Assembly: GCF_011058215.1 (NCBI RefSeq)
Contig: NZ_JAALFG010000002.1
Coordinates: forward strand, 248,001-312,000
Source: Devosia aurantiaca
Lineage (GTDB): Bacteria > Pseudomonadota > Alphaproteobacteria > Rhizobiales > Devosiaceae
Reading direction: 5' to 3'
Length of the DNA stretch: 64,000 bases
The translations under genes were made by a program, and so were the position numbers. The notes beneath the pieces are model-generated. The model made no database searches. It had not been told where the DNA came from and was given only the letters and a program-made list of their open reading frames with translations. This document shows positions 17,694 to 26,162 of the stretch, one piece after another. Positions within the stretch are counted from its first letter, which is position 1. Every line of letters begins with the position of its first letter.

Positions 17694-18524
17694 ATGGCCC
17701 GCAGCAAACACCTGCTTCCCGGTTTCGGCCTGACCATGGGCGTCTCGCTGTTCTACATTACGCTCATCATTCTCCTGCCCATCGCCGCCATGCTACTGAA
17801 AATCGCCGGCATGGGCTGGGAAGAGTTCTGGCGCATCATCAGCTCCAACCGCGCCTTGGCTGCATATCGCATCACCTTCAGTTCCGCCCTGATCGCGACC
17901 GTGATCAATGGCGTCGTCGGCCTGCTCTTTGCCTGGGTGCTGACCCGCTACCGCTTCCCTGGCCGCCGCTTTCTCGATGCGCTGATCGACTTCCCCTTCG
18001 CCCTTCCCACCGCCGTGGCGGGGCTCGTGCTGGTCACGCTCTTCGCCAATACCGGCTGGTACGGGCAGTGGCTCGAACCCAACGGCATCAAGGTCAACTA
18101 TACTCAGGCCGGTATCATCGCGGCGATGACCTTCACCTCGATCCCTTTTGTCGTCCGAGCCGTGCAGCCGGTGCTTGAAGAGGTGGATGAAGCGCTGGAA
18201 GCCGCGGCGCGCACGCTGGGCGCGACGCGCTGGCAGATTTTTACCCGCATCATCTGGCCCACCATCCTTCCCGCATTCATTGGCGGCTGCGTGCTTTCCT
18301 TCGCCCGCTCGCTCGGCGAATTCGGCGCCGTCGTCTTCATCGCCGGTAACCTGCCTGGCCTGACCGAGATCGTCTCGCTGCTGATCTTCATCCGTCTCGA
18401 CGAATACAACTACGAGGCCGCCGCAGCCCTGGCCTTCGTGCTGCTGCTGGTCGCGCTGCTCACGCTGATCGCCACCAATGCGCTGGCGGCCTGGCAAACG
18501 CGCTATGTGGAAAGGGCGGCGTGA
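17694..18524 (+). CDS. cysT: Sulfate ABC transporter permease CysT
   Basis: Inner-membrane permease subunit, 276 residues, six predicted helices. The ABC-coupling (EAA) loop is EAARTLGATRWQIFTRIIWP, and downstream SLGEFGAVVFIAGNLPG is typical of CysT/CysU. With CysW it would form the heterodimeric channel that takes sulfate from the binding protein encoded upstream. The stop overlaps the start of cysW (TGATG), so the two are translationally coupled. No dedicated ATPase gene follows. Confidence 0.95.
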   Translation: MARSKHLLPGFGLTMGVSLFYITLIILLPIAAMLLKIAGMGWEEFWRIISSNRALAAYRITFSSALIATVINGVVGLLFAWVLTRYRFPGRRFLDALIDFPFALPTAVAGLVLVTLFANTGWYGQWLEPNGIKVNYTQAGIIAAMTFTSIPFVVRAVQPVLEEVDEALEAAARTLGATRWQIFTRIIWPTILPAFIGGCVLSFARSLGEFGAVVFIAGNLPGLTEIVSLLIFIRLDEYNYEAAAALAFVLLLVALLTLIATNALAAWQTRYVERAA

Positions 18525-19333
18525 TGGCAAAGCCCGCGCACCCAGCCGGCGAAATCGTCCTCATCGGCCTTGCCTTCGTCTTCGCAGCACTCGTCCTCGC
18601 AGTGCCGATCGCGCTGATCTTTGCTTTCGCCTTTCGCGAGGGTGCAGCGGTCTATTTCGCCAACATATTCGAACGCAACACGCTCCACGCCATCTGGCTA
18701 ACCGTGCTGACTGCCATCGTCGTTGTGCCCATCAACATTGCCGTCGGAGCGGCGCTGGCCTGGCTGGTGACGCGCTTCCGCTTCCGCGGCCGCCAGTTGC
18801 TGATTTCAGCAATCGAGCTGCCGGCCGCGATGAGCCCGATCGTCGCCGGTGTCACATACCTCTTCCTCTACGGCGCGCAGGGCCTGTTCGGTCCGGCGCT
18901 ACAAACTGCCGGCATCCAGGTGATGTTCACGCCGCTGGCCATTATCCTGGTCAGCCTCTTCGTAACCGCACCCTTTGCCGCCCGCGAACTCATCCCGCTG
19001 ATGAGCCAGCAGGGCACCGAGGACGAGGAAGCCGCGCTGTCACTGGGCGCAAATGGCTGGCAGATGTTCTGGCTGGTAACGCTGCCCAATATCCGCTGGG
19101 CGCTGGTCTATGGCGCCGTGCTAACCAATGCGCGGGTAATGGGCGAATTTGGCGCTGTCTCGGTGGTCTCCGGCACCATTCGCGGCCAGACCAATACCCT
19201 GCCGCTCCAGATCAATCTCCTGTTCAACGACTTCAACGTTACCGGCGCCTTTGCTGCCGCCTCGACGCTGACGCTGATTGCCGTTGCGACGCTTCTGATC
19301 AAGAGTGTGCTGGAAAGCCGCCAGCACGCCTGA
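18524..19333 (+). CDS. cysW: Sulfate ABC transporter permease CysW
   Basis: Second permease subunit, 269 residues from ATG 18524; a GTG three bases earlier is the alternative. The EAA loop is EEAALSLGANGWQMFWLVTLP, then GEFGAVSVVSGTIRGQTNTL, the CysW signature that precedes the last helix. It overlaps cysT by one base. The next gene in the same direction, seven bases on, is folP instead of the expected cysA ATPase. The ATPase must be supplied from elsewhere, or the gene was lost or moved. Confidence 0.94.
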   Translation: MAKPAHPAGEIVLIGLAFVFAALVLAVPIALIFAFAFREGAAVYFANIFERNTLHAIWLTVLTAIVVVPINIAVGAALAWLVTRFRFRGRQLLISAIELPAAMSPIVAGVTYLFLYGAQGLFGPALQTAGIQVMFTPLAIILVSLFVTAPFAARELIPLMSQQGTEDEEAALSLGANGWQMFWLVTLPNIRWALVYGAVLTNARVMGEFGAVSVVSGTIRGQTNTLPLQINLLFNDFNVTGAFAAASTLTLIAVATLLIKSVLESRQHA

Positions 19334-19340
19334 ACCGCTC

Positions 19341-20198
19341 ATGCACACAAGCCACACCATCCCCCTGCGACGCCGCCCACCGCTGACGCTGGGGGCCCGT
19401 GCCCTCGTCATGGGAATACTTAATGTCACGCCCGATAGTTTTTCGGACGGCGGCCAACACGACCATTTGGCGGCAGCCGTTGCGCATGCTCGGCTCATGC
19501 TAGCGGAAGGTGCCGATATTCTCGACATTGGCGGGGAGAGTACGCGCCCGGGTGCCGAACCTGTCGGCGTGCAGGAGGAGCTAGACCGGGTTCTGCCAGT
19601 GATCGACGCCATCCGCGCCGCAGACATTGCGGCCCCGATCTCGATCGACACCATGAAACCGCTGGTTGCGCATCAGGCCATCGAAGCGGGCGCCGACATC
19701 ATCAATGACGTCACCGGCCTGCAGGGTGCGCCCGAAATGGCAGAGATCGCCGCCGTGTGCGGGGCGCCGGTCATCGCGATGCACTGGGACAAGAGCTGGA
19801 CGGCAGCGACCGAGCCCCTGCCCGCCATGGTGTCGTGGTTCCGCCGGACTATCGAAATCGCAGACGCTGCCGGTGTGCCGTCGCTCGTTTTAGACCCGGG
19901 GTTTGGCTTCACCAAAACCCTGACTCAAAACTACAGCATCCTGCGACAACTGGCTGATCTGACTCAGGCTTTCCCCGAACACGCCTTGCTTGTCGGCACC
20001 TCGCGCAAGTCGATGATCGGCAAGCTACTCGACAACGAGCCGGCCGATCGCCTGCCTGGCACCATCGCCACGACCGTCCAGGGCTACGAACGCGGCGGGC
20101 ACATCTTTCGCGTGCATGATGTCAAAGCCAATGCCGATGCCCTTCGCGTCGCGCAGGCAACGCTGTATGGTCCGCCCAAACGGGAAGGCCAAGCATGA
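19341..20198 (+). CDS. folP: Dihydropteroate synthase
   Basis: Condenses 6-hydroxymethyl-dihydropterin pyrophosphate with p-aminobenzoate; target of sulfonamides. 285 residues from ATG 19341, forming a TIM barrel. Signatures: GILNVTPDSFSDGG (pterin-phosphate loop), ILDIGGESTRPGA, DIINDVTGL, LDPGFGFTKTLTQN and GTSRKSMIG. No sul-type insertion is seen, so there is no obvious resistance form. It starts seven bases after cysW and its stop overlaps the start of folB (ATGA), so folP-folB-folK form a compact folate unit that may share the cysTW transcript. Confidence 0.96.
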   Translation: MHTSHTIPLRRRPPLTLGARALVMGILNVTPDSFSDGGQHDHLAAAVAHARLMLAEGADILDIGGESTRPGAEPVGVQEELDRVLPVIDAIRAADIAAPISIDTMKPLVAHQAIEAGADIINDVTGLQGAPEMAEIAAVCGAPVIAMHWDKSWTAATEPLPAMVSWFRRTIEIADAAGVPSLVLDPGFGFTKTLTQNYSILRQLADLTQAFPEHALLVGTSRKSMIGKLLDNEPADRLPGTIATTVQGYERGGHIFRVHDVKANADALRVAQATLYGPPKREGQA

Positions 20199-20575
20199 CC
20201 CCCTTCAGCGGCGACCGCATCATCCTCAGCGACCTTGGCTTCTATGGTTATCACGGCCTGTTCTCGGAAGAAAAATCGCTGGGCCAGCGCTTCTTCATCG
20301 ACCTGCAATGCGGCGTCGATCTTTCCGGCCCGGCGCAGACCGATGCCATCGGCTCGACCGTCAGCTATGCGGCGATATACGACACGGTAAAGACCGCTTT
20401 CGAGACGCGGCGCATGCATCTGATCGAGGCCGTGGCACAAAACATCGTCGACGCGCTTTTTGCCGCCTTCGACGATATCGACTGGGTCATCGTTCGGGTC
20501 CGCAAGCCCGAGGCGCCCATCGCCATGGTGCGCGGCGAAGCAGCAATCGAACTGCACCGCGTTCGGCCCGCCTGA
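20195..20575 (+). CDS. folB: Dihydroneopterin aldolase
   Basis: Cleaves dihydroneopterin to 6-hydroxymethyl-dihydropterin and glycolaldehyde in folate synthesis. It is 126 residues, one tunnelling fold. The opening ILSDLGFYGYHGLFSEE, the Glu in HLIEAVAQNI and the catalytic Lys in VRVRKPEAPI are all present. Overlaps folP by four bases (ATGA) and folK by one (TGATG), giving tight translational coupling of the three sequential enzymes. Confidence 0.95.
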   Translation: MTPFSGDRIILSDLGFYGYHGLFSEEKSLGQRFFIDLQCGVDLSGPAQTDAIGSTVSYAAIYDTVKTAFETRRMHLIEAVAQNIVDALFAAFDDIDWVIVRVRKPEAPIAMVRGEAAIELHRVRPA

Positions 20576-21006
20576 TGGCGCGTGCCTGGCTCAGCCTTGG
20601 CGCCAATATCGGCGATCCACCCGCGCAGCTGGCGGAGGCGATGGGTCTGCTTGCGGATCACGAGCATATTGAGGTCGTGTCGCAGTCTGCAATCATCCGC
20701 ACCAAGGCCTGGGGCAAGACCGATCAGCCCGACTTCGCCAACATGGCCGCCGAGATCGAGACCGACTTGCCGCCGATCGACCTGCTGCATGCCTGCCTCG
20801 ATATCGAGCGCGACATGGGCCGCGTCCGGCACGAAGTCTGGGGCCCGCGCCTGATCGACATCGACCTCATTGCCTACGAGCGGCTGGAGATGGATACGGC
20901 AAAGCTCACCTTGCCGCATCGTTTCGCGCACGAACGCGACTTCGTGCTCGAGCCGCTGCGTGAAATCTCACCGCAAACGGCGGAGTGGCTGCTTAGCCTG
21001 CATTGA
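20575..21006 (+). CDS. folK: 6-hydroxymethyl-7,8-dihydropterin pyrophosphokinase
   Basis: Activates the pterin with ATP for FolP. It is 143 residues; SLGANIGDP starts the fold and the signature GPRLIDIDLIAY carries the Mg-binding aspartates, followed by LPHRFAHERDFVLEPL. The ATG at 20575 overlaps the folB stop. The 3' end runs convergently into the atp12 gene, overlapping it by 14 bases, so there is no room for a conventional terminator between the two operons. Confidence 0.95.
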   Translation: MARAWLSLGANIGDPPAQLAEAMGLLADHEHIEVVSQSAIIRTKAWGKTDQPDFANMAAEIETDLPPIDLLHACLDIERDMGRVRHEVWGPRLIDIDLIAYERLEMDTAKLTLPHRFAHERDFVLEPLREISPQTAEWLLSLH

Positions 21007-21774
21007 CCGGGTGAACGACGGCCACCGCAATGTCGAACTCGACGCGGCGCTTAGCCCGGCGCTCCATGGCTTCCTCGTCCTCGCCCCAAAGCCGGACCTG
21101 ATGATCTTCGTCGATATGGGCCGCAGTCCAAACCTCATCCGGCGTCATCAGCTTGTGCAGCAGCGCCAGGGCGAGGATGCCGGAACCGGTGAGGCCCGTG
21201 ATCGAGACCAACGCCGTCAGCGGCAGCAGCCCCTGCCCTTCAAGAGCCTGGTCGAGCTTTTCCAGCGTCTTGGCCGGCTGCGGTTGGTGAATGATGCCGA
21301 TGGTGGGTTGGAAGGCCACGTCGAACTGGCGCGCCACCTTGACCAGCGCGCCGTCCCAGACGCGTTCCTGTTCATCAACGAGGTCCTGGGGGTATCGGCG
21401 CGATAAAGCAGCAGGTCGTTGCCGGCGAATTTGATGACCTCGGCCCGAAATTCGGGGATCATCTCCGCCCCGCTTTCGACCGCCGAATTGACGAGCCGCA
21501 CCATGGGCATGGTCGCCGGATCGATGAACTCGCCCTGTGCCGCCCACTCCTCCGCCATGGTCTGCGCCACGCTGAGGGCCGGCACGATCACCGGAACCTT
21601 CTTGCCCGGCGTCCGCACCTGCCGGCCGTCCAGCGTCACCGAAAATCCTTCGGCGCTGCGGGCGACATCGACCGCCTTGTAGAAGCGCTTGGGCAGCTCG
21701 ACCTTGTTGAGGTGCTGCGCACGGCCATAGCCATCATTGATGTGCTTTTGGGCGTCCTCGAGTTGGTCGCGCAT
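20993..21774 (-). CDS. ATP12 family F1-ATPase assembly chaperone, frameshifted in this sequence
   Basis: Homologue of mitochondrial ATP12, the chaperone for the F1 alpha subunit; characteristic of Alphaproteobacteria. Corrected length is 260 residues. The N-terminal part (KRFYKAVDVARSAEGFSVTLDGRQVRTPGK) and the conserved EWAAQGEFIDPATMPMVRLVNSA are in one frame. The C-terminal half (ERVWDGALVKVARQFDVAF, SITGLTGSGILALAL) is in another. The break is a G5 run at 21388-21392; one more base restores RADTPQDLVDEQ. Starts three bases after rluC and is the last gene of the degP-rarA-crcB-rluC-atp12 row. Confidence 0.92.
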
Positions 21775-21777
21775 GGC

Positions 21778-22764
21778 TCAGCCCTCCTCGGGATCGGTAT
21801 TCTGCACGTCAAAGCGGTCAGCGTCGAAGCCAAGGGCGTCCCAGCTTTGCCGCATATGCTCGGGCAAGGGCGCCGAAACGTCGATCTTCTTGCCGTTGCG
21901 CAGCGGGATGGCAATGCGGCGGGCGTGGAGGTGTAGCCCCTCGCCCAGACCGGGTGCTGCCTGCCAATTCTCGATGTTGAAGTAACGCGGATCGCCGATG
22001 ATCGGCGTGCCGAGTTGCGCCATGTGCACGCGCAGCTGATGCGTGCGGCCGGTGACCGGCTTCAGTGTCACCCAGGCAAAGCGGCGGCTGGCCGTATCGG
22101 TGGTCGAATAATAGCTGAAGGAGTGCACGGCGCCGGGCGCGCCATTGCGCACCACCACCATCTGCTCGCCATCCGTGGTCTGCTGCTTGGCAAGGAAACA
22201 GGAAATCTCGCCCTGCCGCGGCGTCGGATTGCCGGCGACCAGCGCCCAATAGATCTTGCGGGCCGAGCGCGAGCGGAACACGGAGCCGAAATGCTTGGCT
22301 GCCGCAGCGGTCTTGGCGACGACGAGGCAGCCCGACGTATCGCGATCGAGACGGTGGACCAGGCGTGGTGCCTCGCCCTGCTTGTTGGGCAGGTTCTTGA
22401 GCAGCCCGTCCATGTGGCGGGTCGTGCCGCTGCCGCCCTGCACCGCGAGGCCATGCGGCTTGTTGAAGACGTAGAGGTCATCATCCTCATAAAGGATCAG
22501 GTCCTTGAGGAAGTTGACATCGTCCTGGTTCACCTTGAACTCGCGAACCGTGTCCGGATCGTCGATCGGTGGGATGCGAACCGTCTGGCCGTGGCTCAAC
22601 CGCGTGCTGGTTTCGACCTTGGCCTTGTCGACCTTGACCTCGCCATTGCGGATCAGCTTTTGCAGGCGGGCAAAGCCCAGCTGCGGGAAATGCCGCGCAA
22701 ACCAGCGATCGAGGCGCATGCCATCGTCATCCGCACCGACTGTTCTATGTTGGACGCCGCTCAT
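21778..22764 (-). CDS. rluC: RluA-family 23S rRNA pseudouridine synthase (RluC-like)
   Basis: Isomerises uridine to pseudouridine in 23S rRNA. It is 328 residues: an S4 RNA-binding domain (about 10-75, GMRLDRWFARHFPQLG...LQKLIRNGEVKVD) and a catalytic domain with the active-site Asp in VHRLDRDTSGC, then KIYWALVAG and VTGRTHQLRVHMAQLG. ATG 22764 overlaps the crcB stop by ATGA and is preferred over an upstream in-frame start inside crcB. RluC versus RluD specificity cannot be settled from sequence alone; the S4 domain and length suit RluC. Confidence 0.9.
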   Translation of the reverse strand: MSGVQHRTVGADDDGMRLDRWFARHFPQLGFARLQKLIRNGEVKVDKAKVETSTRLSHGQTVRIPPIDDPDTVREFKVNQDDVNFLKDLILYEDDDLYVFNKPHGLAVQGGSGTTRHMDGLLKNLPNKQGEAPRLVHRLDRDTSGCLVVAKTAAAAKHFGSVFRSRSARKIYWALVAGNPTPRQGEISCFLAKQQTTDGEQMVVVRNGAPGAVHSFSYYSTTDTASRRFAWVTLKPVTGRTHQLRVHMAQLGTPIIGDPRYFNIENWQAAPGLGEGLHLHARRIAIPLRNGKKIDVSAPLPEHMRQSWDALGFDADRFDVQNTDPEEG

Positions 22765-23144
22765 GCCGTTCCGCCTCGTGTCATCAGAAGCCCGAGATAT
22801 AGGCCCGCAACGCAAACCACAACCGACAAGCCGACATAGAGCAATGCCTGCGCCCACTGGCCGCGCTCGAGCAGCACCACTGTATCGAGCGAGAAGGACG
22901 AGAAGGTGGTGAAGCCGCCCAGGATGCCGACGGCAAGGAACAAGCGCGCTTCTTCCTGCCAGGCGGGCATGACGCGGGTGAGAAGACCCATGGTGATGCC
23001 CATGGCGACGGCCCCGATGATGTTGATCAGGAGAATGGCCAGCGGGAACGAGTTTTGCCAGAACCGGCTGACAACACTGCCAAAGCCATAGCGCGCCATC
23101 GCACCCAGCGCGCCGCCAAGGCCGACGAGCAAGACGGCGGGCAT
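22761..23144 (-). CDS. crcB: Fluoride efflux channel CrcB/Fluc
   Basis: Small dual-topology channel that exports fluoride. It is 127 residues with four membrane helices. The family signature GGFTTFSSFSLD, containing the phenylalanine box, lies about residues 73-84. The N-terminus GLGGALGAMARYG carries the conserved Arg, and an Asn in LLINIIGA is pore-lining. It overlaps rarA by one base and rluC by four, so it is embedded in a housekeeping operon rather than behind a fluoride riboswitch, of which I see no trace. Confidence 0.93.
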   Translation of the reverse strand: MPAVLLVGLGGALGAMARYGFGSVVSRFWQNSFPLAILLINIIGAVAMGITMGLLTRVMPAWQEEARLFLAVGILGGFTTFSSFSLDTVVLLERGQWAQALLYVGLSVVVCVAGLYLGLLMTRGGTA

Positions 23145-24460
23145 CAGTCTTCAGCCTCGCGCTTTGCCGCTCTCAAGCGCTCGAAATAGTCGACGCGTTT
23201 CTTGAGGTCACGCTCGAAGCCACGTTCCACCGGCTGGTAGAACTTTTGCCGCCCGAGCTTTTCGGGAAAGTATTCCTGGCCGGAGAAAGCATCGGGCGTA
23301 TCATGGTCATAGATATAGCCGCCGCCATAACCCTCGCCCTTCATCAGCTTGGTCGGGGCGTTGAGAATGACCATTGGCGGCATGGGCGAGCCGGTCGACT
23401 TCGCCAGGGAAACTGCGGCCTTATAGGCTGTGTAGACGGCGTTGGATTTGGGCGCCAGCGCCAGGTAGACCACGACCTGCGCCAGCGACAGTTCGCCTTC
23501 GGGCGAACCCAGCATCTGGTAGGCGTCGCGGGCGGCAACGGCGAGGTTCAGCGCCTGCGGATCGGCAAGGCCGATGTCTTCCGACGCCATGCGGATCAGG
23601 CGGCGGGCGAGGAATAGCGGATCTTCGCCGGCATCGAGCATGCGCGCGAAATAATAGAGCGCTGCGTCCGGGTCCGAGCCACGAATGGTTTTGTGCAGCG
23701 CCGAGATCAGATTGTAGTGGCCATCCTGCGCCTTGTCATAAATCGGCGCCCGACGCTGCACGACTGTGAGAAGGCTGTTGGCGTCCAGCACCTCATCCGG
23801 CGACGCCGAGGCCAGCACCTCCTCGACCAAGCCCAAAAGGGCGCGTCCATCGCCGTCAGCGAGCGTCAAAAGCGTTGATCGCGCTTCGTCGGTGAGGGGC
23901 AACTTGTCGCCGAGAAGAGTTTCTGCCCGATCGAGCAGCTTGGCGAGGTCTTCAAGGTTCAGCGACTCAAAGCGCAATACCTGGCTGCGCGACAGAAGAG
24001 CGGCGTTTAGCTCGAAGGATGGGTTTTCGGTGGTGGCGCCGATCAGGGTCACGGTGCCGTCTTCCATCACCGGCAAAAAGCTATCCTGCTGGGCGCGATT
24101 GAAGCGATGGATTTCGTCGACGAAAAGGAGCGTACGGTGACCGGACAGGCGCTCGAAGCGCGCTTTCTCGAAGACCTTTTTGAGCTCGGCGACGCCGGAA
24201 AAGATCGCCGATATCTGGACGAAGCTGAAATCGATCTGGTCGGCGAGGAGTCGCGCCACCGTGGTCTTGCCGGTACCCGGCGGGCCCCAAAGGATCAGCG
24301 AGCCGAGACGGCCAGACGAGAGCATGCGCCGCAGCGTGCCGCCTTCGCCCAGAAGGTGGGTTTGGCCGATGACCTCGTCGAGCGTCTTGGGCCGCAGCTG
24401 GTCGGCGAGAGGACGGGCGCGGTCGGTTTCGGACGGATCGGCGGCGAAGAGGTCGGACAT
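23144..24460 (-). CDS. rarA: Replication-associated recombination protein A (MgsA/WHIP-type AAA+ ATPase)
   Basis: AAA+ clamp-loader-like ATPase acting at stalled replication forks. It is 438 residues: Walker A GPPGTGKTT (K65), Walker B LLFVDEIHRFN, sensor 1 GATTENPSFELN, then the RarA-specific C-terminal tetramerisation domain (SALHKTIRGSDPDAALYYFARML). It starts 23 bases downstream of degP, and its stop overlaps crcB by one base. The N-terminus (MSDLFAADP) lacks a long SSB-interacting extension. Confidence 0.95.
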   Translation of the reverse strand: MSDLFAADPSETDRARPLADQLRPKTLDEVIGQTHLLGEGGTLRRMLSSGRLGSLILWGPPGTGKTTVARLLADQIDFSFVQISAIFSGVAELKKVFEKARFERLSGHRTLLFVDEIHRFNRAQQDSFLPVMEDGTVTLIGATTENPSFELNAALLSRSQVLRFESLNLEDLAKLLDRAETLLGDKLPLTDEARSTLLTLADGDGRALLGLVEEVLASASPDEVLDANSLLTVVQRRAPIYDKAQDGHYNLISALHKTIRGSDPDAALYYFARMLDAGEDPLFLARRLIRMASEDIGLADPQALNLAVAARDAYQMLGSPEGELSLAQVVVYLALAPKSNAVYTAYKAAVSLAKSTGSPMPPMVILNAPTKLMKGEGYGGGYIYDHDTPDAFSGQEYFPEKLGRQKFYQPVERGFERDLKKRVDYFERLRAAKREAED

Positions 24461-24483
24461 GACCTCTCCTTACCAGAGGCGCT

Positions 24484-25961
24484 TCAGCTCTGCATCACCC
24501 CACTGACGATTGCCCGGCTGACGCGGCCATCGCGCTGCAGGATGATCTGCCAGGTGCGGACGCGTTGCGAGGCAAGCTGGCTGAAGCTGGCCGCATCGCC
24601 GATATCCTGGTCGTTGAGCGCAAGGATCACGTCGTCGAGCTGCAGGCCCATGGCCTCGGCTGCCGAGCCGGGTTCGATCGCCGTGACGATTACGCCCTTG
24701 GCGTCATAAGGCAGGCCCTTGGCTTCGCTAAGCGCCGGATCGAGCTGGCGGACGGTAAGGCCATCGAAACGCGAGTCGGCACTGATCGTGGCGATGGCAC
24801 TGTCCGCCGGCTGCGACGCCGCTTCCACGGTGAACGCGACCGTGTCCGTTTCACTCCCGCGCAGACGCTCGAGCTGAGCCGTCTCGCCGACCGGGCGGGT
24901 GGCAAGGCGGAAGTTGAAAGCGCTGGGGTCATCGATCCGCTGCCCGTCGACTGAAAGGACGACGTCGCCGGAGCGGAAGCCGGCGCGCTCTGCGGGGCCG
25001 CCCGGTGCGACCTCGGTGATCATGGCGCCGTGCGGGGCCAGCATGCCAAGGCTTTGGGCGATGTCGGACGTCACCGCCTGCATCTTGGCGCCAAACCATG
25101 GGCGGACGATAGCGCCGCCCGTGACGCCGGCTTCGGCAACGAGCTGCGCCATGTTGGCCGGAATGGCAAAGCCGATGCCGACCGATCCGCCGGTTTGCGA
25201 GTAAATAGCGGTATTGATGCCGACCAAGTGCCCGGACATGTCGACCAAGGCGCCGCCGGAATTGCCCGGATTGATGGCCGCATCGGTCTGAATGAAGAAT
25301 TCGTAGTCGGTGGATTCGACGCCCGTGCGCGCGAGGCCGGAGACGATGCCGCTGGTGACGGTCTGGCCAACACCAAAGGGATTGCCGATGGCGAGGACCA
25401 GGTCACCGACCAGAAGCGCGTCGCTATTGGCAAAGGTGATGGCGGGGAACGTCGCGTCGCCGGGCTCGCGCACGCGCAGCACGGCGAGGTCGGTCTGCTC
25501 GTCCTCGATGACCACATCGACCGCCATTTCGCGCCCGTCATGTAGCGCAATGCGCACGTCGGTAGCGCCTTCGATGACGTGGCGGTTGGTGAGAATGACG
25601 CCCGAGGCATCGACGATCACGCCGGAGCCAAGCGATTGCGACTCCCGCGGCCGGCTCTGGAACTGCTGGCCGAAAAAGCGGGAGAAGAACGGGTCGTTCG
25701 CGAATTGCGATGCTGCCTGCTGTTCGATGCGCGTCGCATAGACATTGACAACCGATGGCGCGGCGGCCTGGACGATCGGGGCAAAGCTTAGCTGTACCTG
25801 CGCATCACTTTGTGGTGCGACCCGCTCCGCATCCGGCGCCGGCGCCATTTCGATCTGTGCCACGGCTGGCCTTGCTCCGTCCCACGGGGCCAGGGCGAAG
25901 GTGCCGCCGATGGCTAGGGCGATCAGGGCGAGAAGCGAAAAACAAGCACACGCAAAGACAT
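24484..25961 (-). CDS. DegP/HtrA-type periplasmic serine protease, start restored across a probable frameshift
   Basis: Trypsin-like protease and chaperone of the envelope. Catalytic triad motifs: NRHVIEG (His), TDLAVLRV (Asp), NPGNSGGAL (Ser). Two PDZ domains follow, with a second PDZ marked by VIVTAIEPGSAAEAMGLQLDD. The uninterrupted frame gives only an inner GTG start at 25863, with no signal peptide. Adding one T to the coding-strand T5 run (25938-25942 on +) joins ATG 25961 to this frame. That yields MSLRVLVFSLLALIALAIGG as a signal peptide, which such a protease needs. Corrected length is about 492 residues. The protease assignment is firm; the 5' correction is inferred. Confidence 0.88.
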
Positions 25962-25986
25962 GAGGCTCAAGACCGATTCAATCTGC

Positions 25987-26005
25987 GAGCTGCGTCGCGC
26001 AGCTC
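25987..26005 (+). other. Perfect 8-bp hairpin in the decarboxylase leader
   Basis: GAGCTGCG, a TCG loop and CGCAGCTC lie 158 bases before the decarboxylase start, in the space between the divergent degP and decarboxylase genes. Together with the hairpins at 26087-26114 it makes the leader unusually structured. Confidence 0.5.
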
Positions 26006-26086
26006 CTGTTCGGGGACCAGAGCGCTCGGATTCTGTCACGAAAATGACGCTTCTAGCGTGTTGGTTCAGCTCAGAAATAATCGTTT

Positions 26087-26114
26087 GCATGAGGGGTCAT
26101 GCGACCCTATATGC
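26087..26114 (+). promoter_or_regulatory. Mutually exclusive hairpins in the leader of the ornithine-decarboxylase-type gene
   Basis: GCATGA-GGGG-TCATGC (26087-26102) can form one hairpin. GGGTC-ATGC-GACCC (26094-26107), lengthened by outer GCAT (26087-26090) with ATGC (26111-26114), forms an alternative that uses the same bases. The switchable pair ends about 50 bases before the start codon. Alphaproteobacterial ornithine decarboxylase genes can carry the structured speF leader motif; whether this is one is not established. Confidence 0.35.
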
Positions 26115-26162
26115 AGCGCTCACTTTTCCGCTTTTTCCTGAGCCCGAAAGGCCAGTTGTCCA

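Noticed and set aside
19305..19340. An earlier start for folP overlapping cysW
   Set aside because: The extra residues (MCWKAASTPEPL) are simply the shifted cysW tail; ATG 19341 directly precedes family-like sequence.
22761..23144. Fluoride riboswitch controlling crcB
   Set aside because: crcB overlaps rarA by one base, so there is no leader; no riboswitch-like fold is seen before the operon either.
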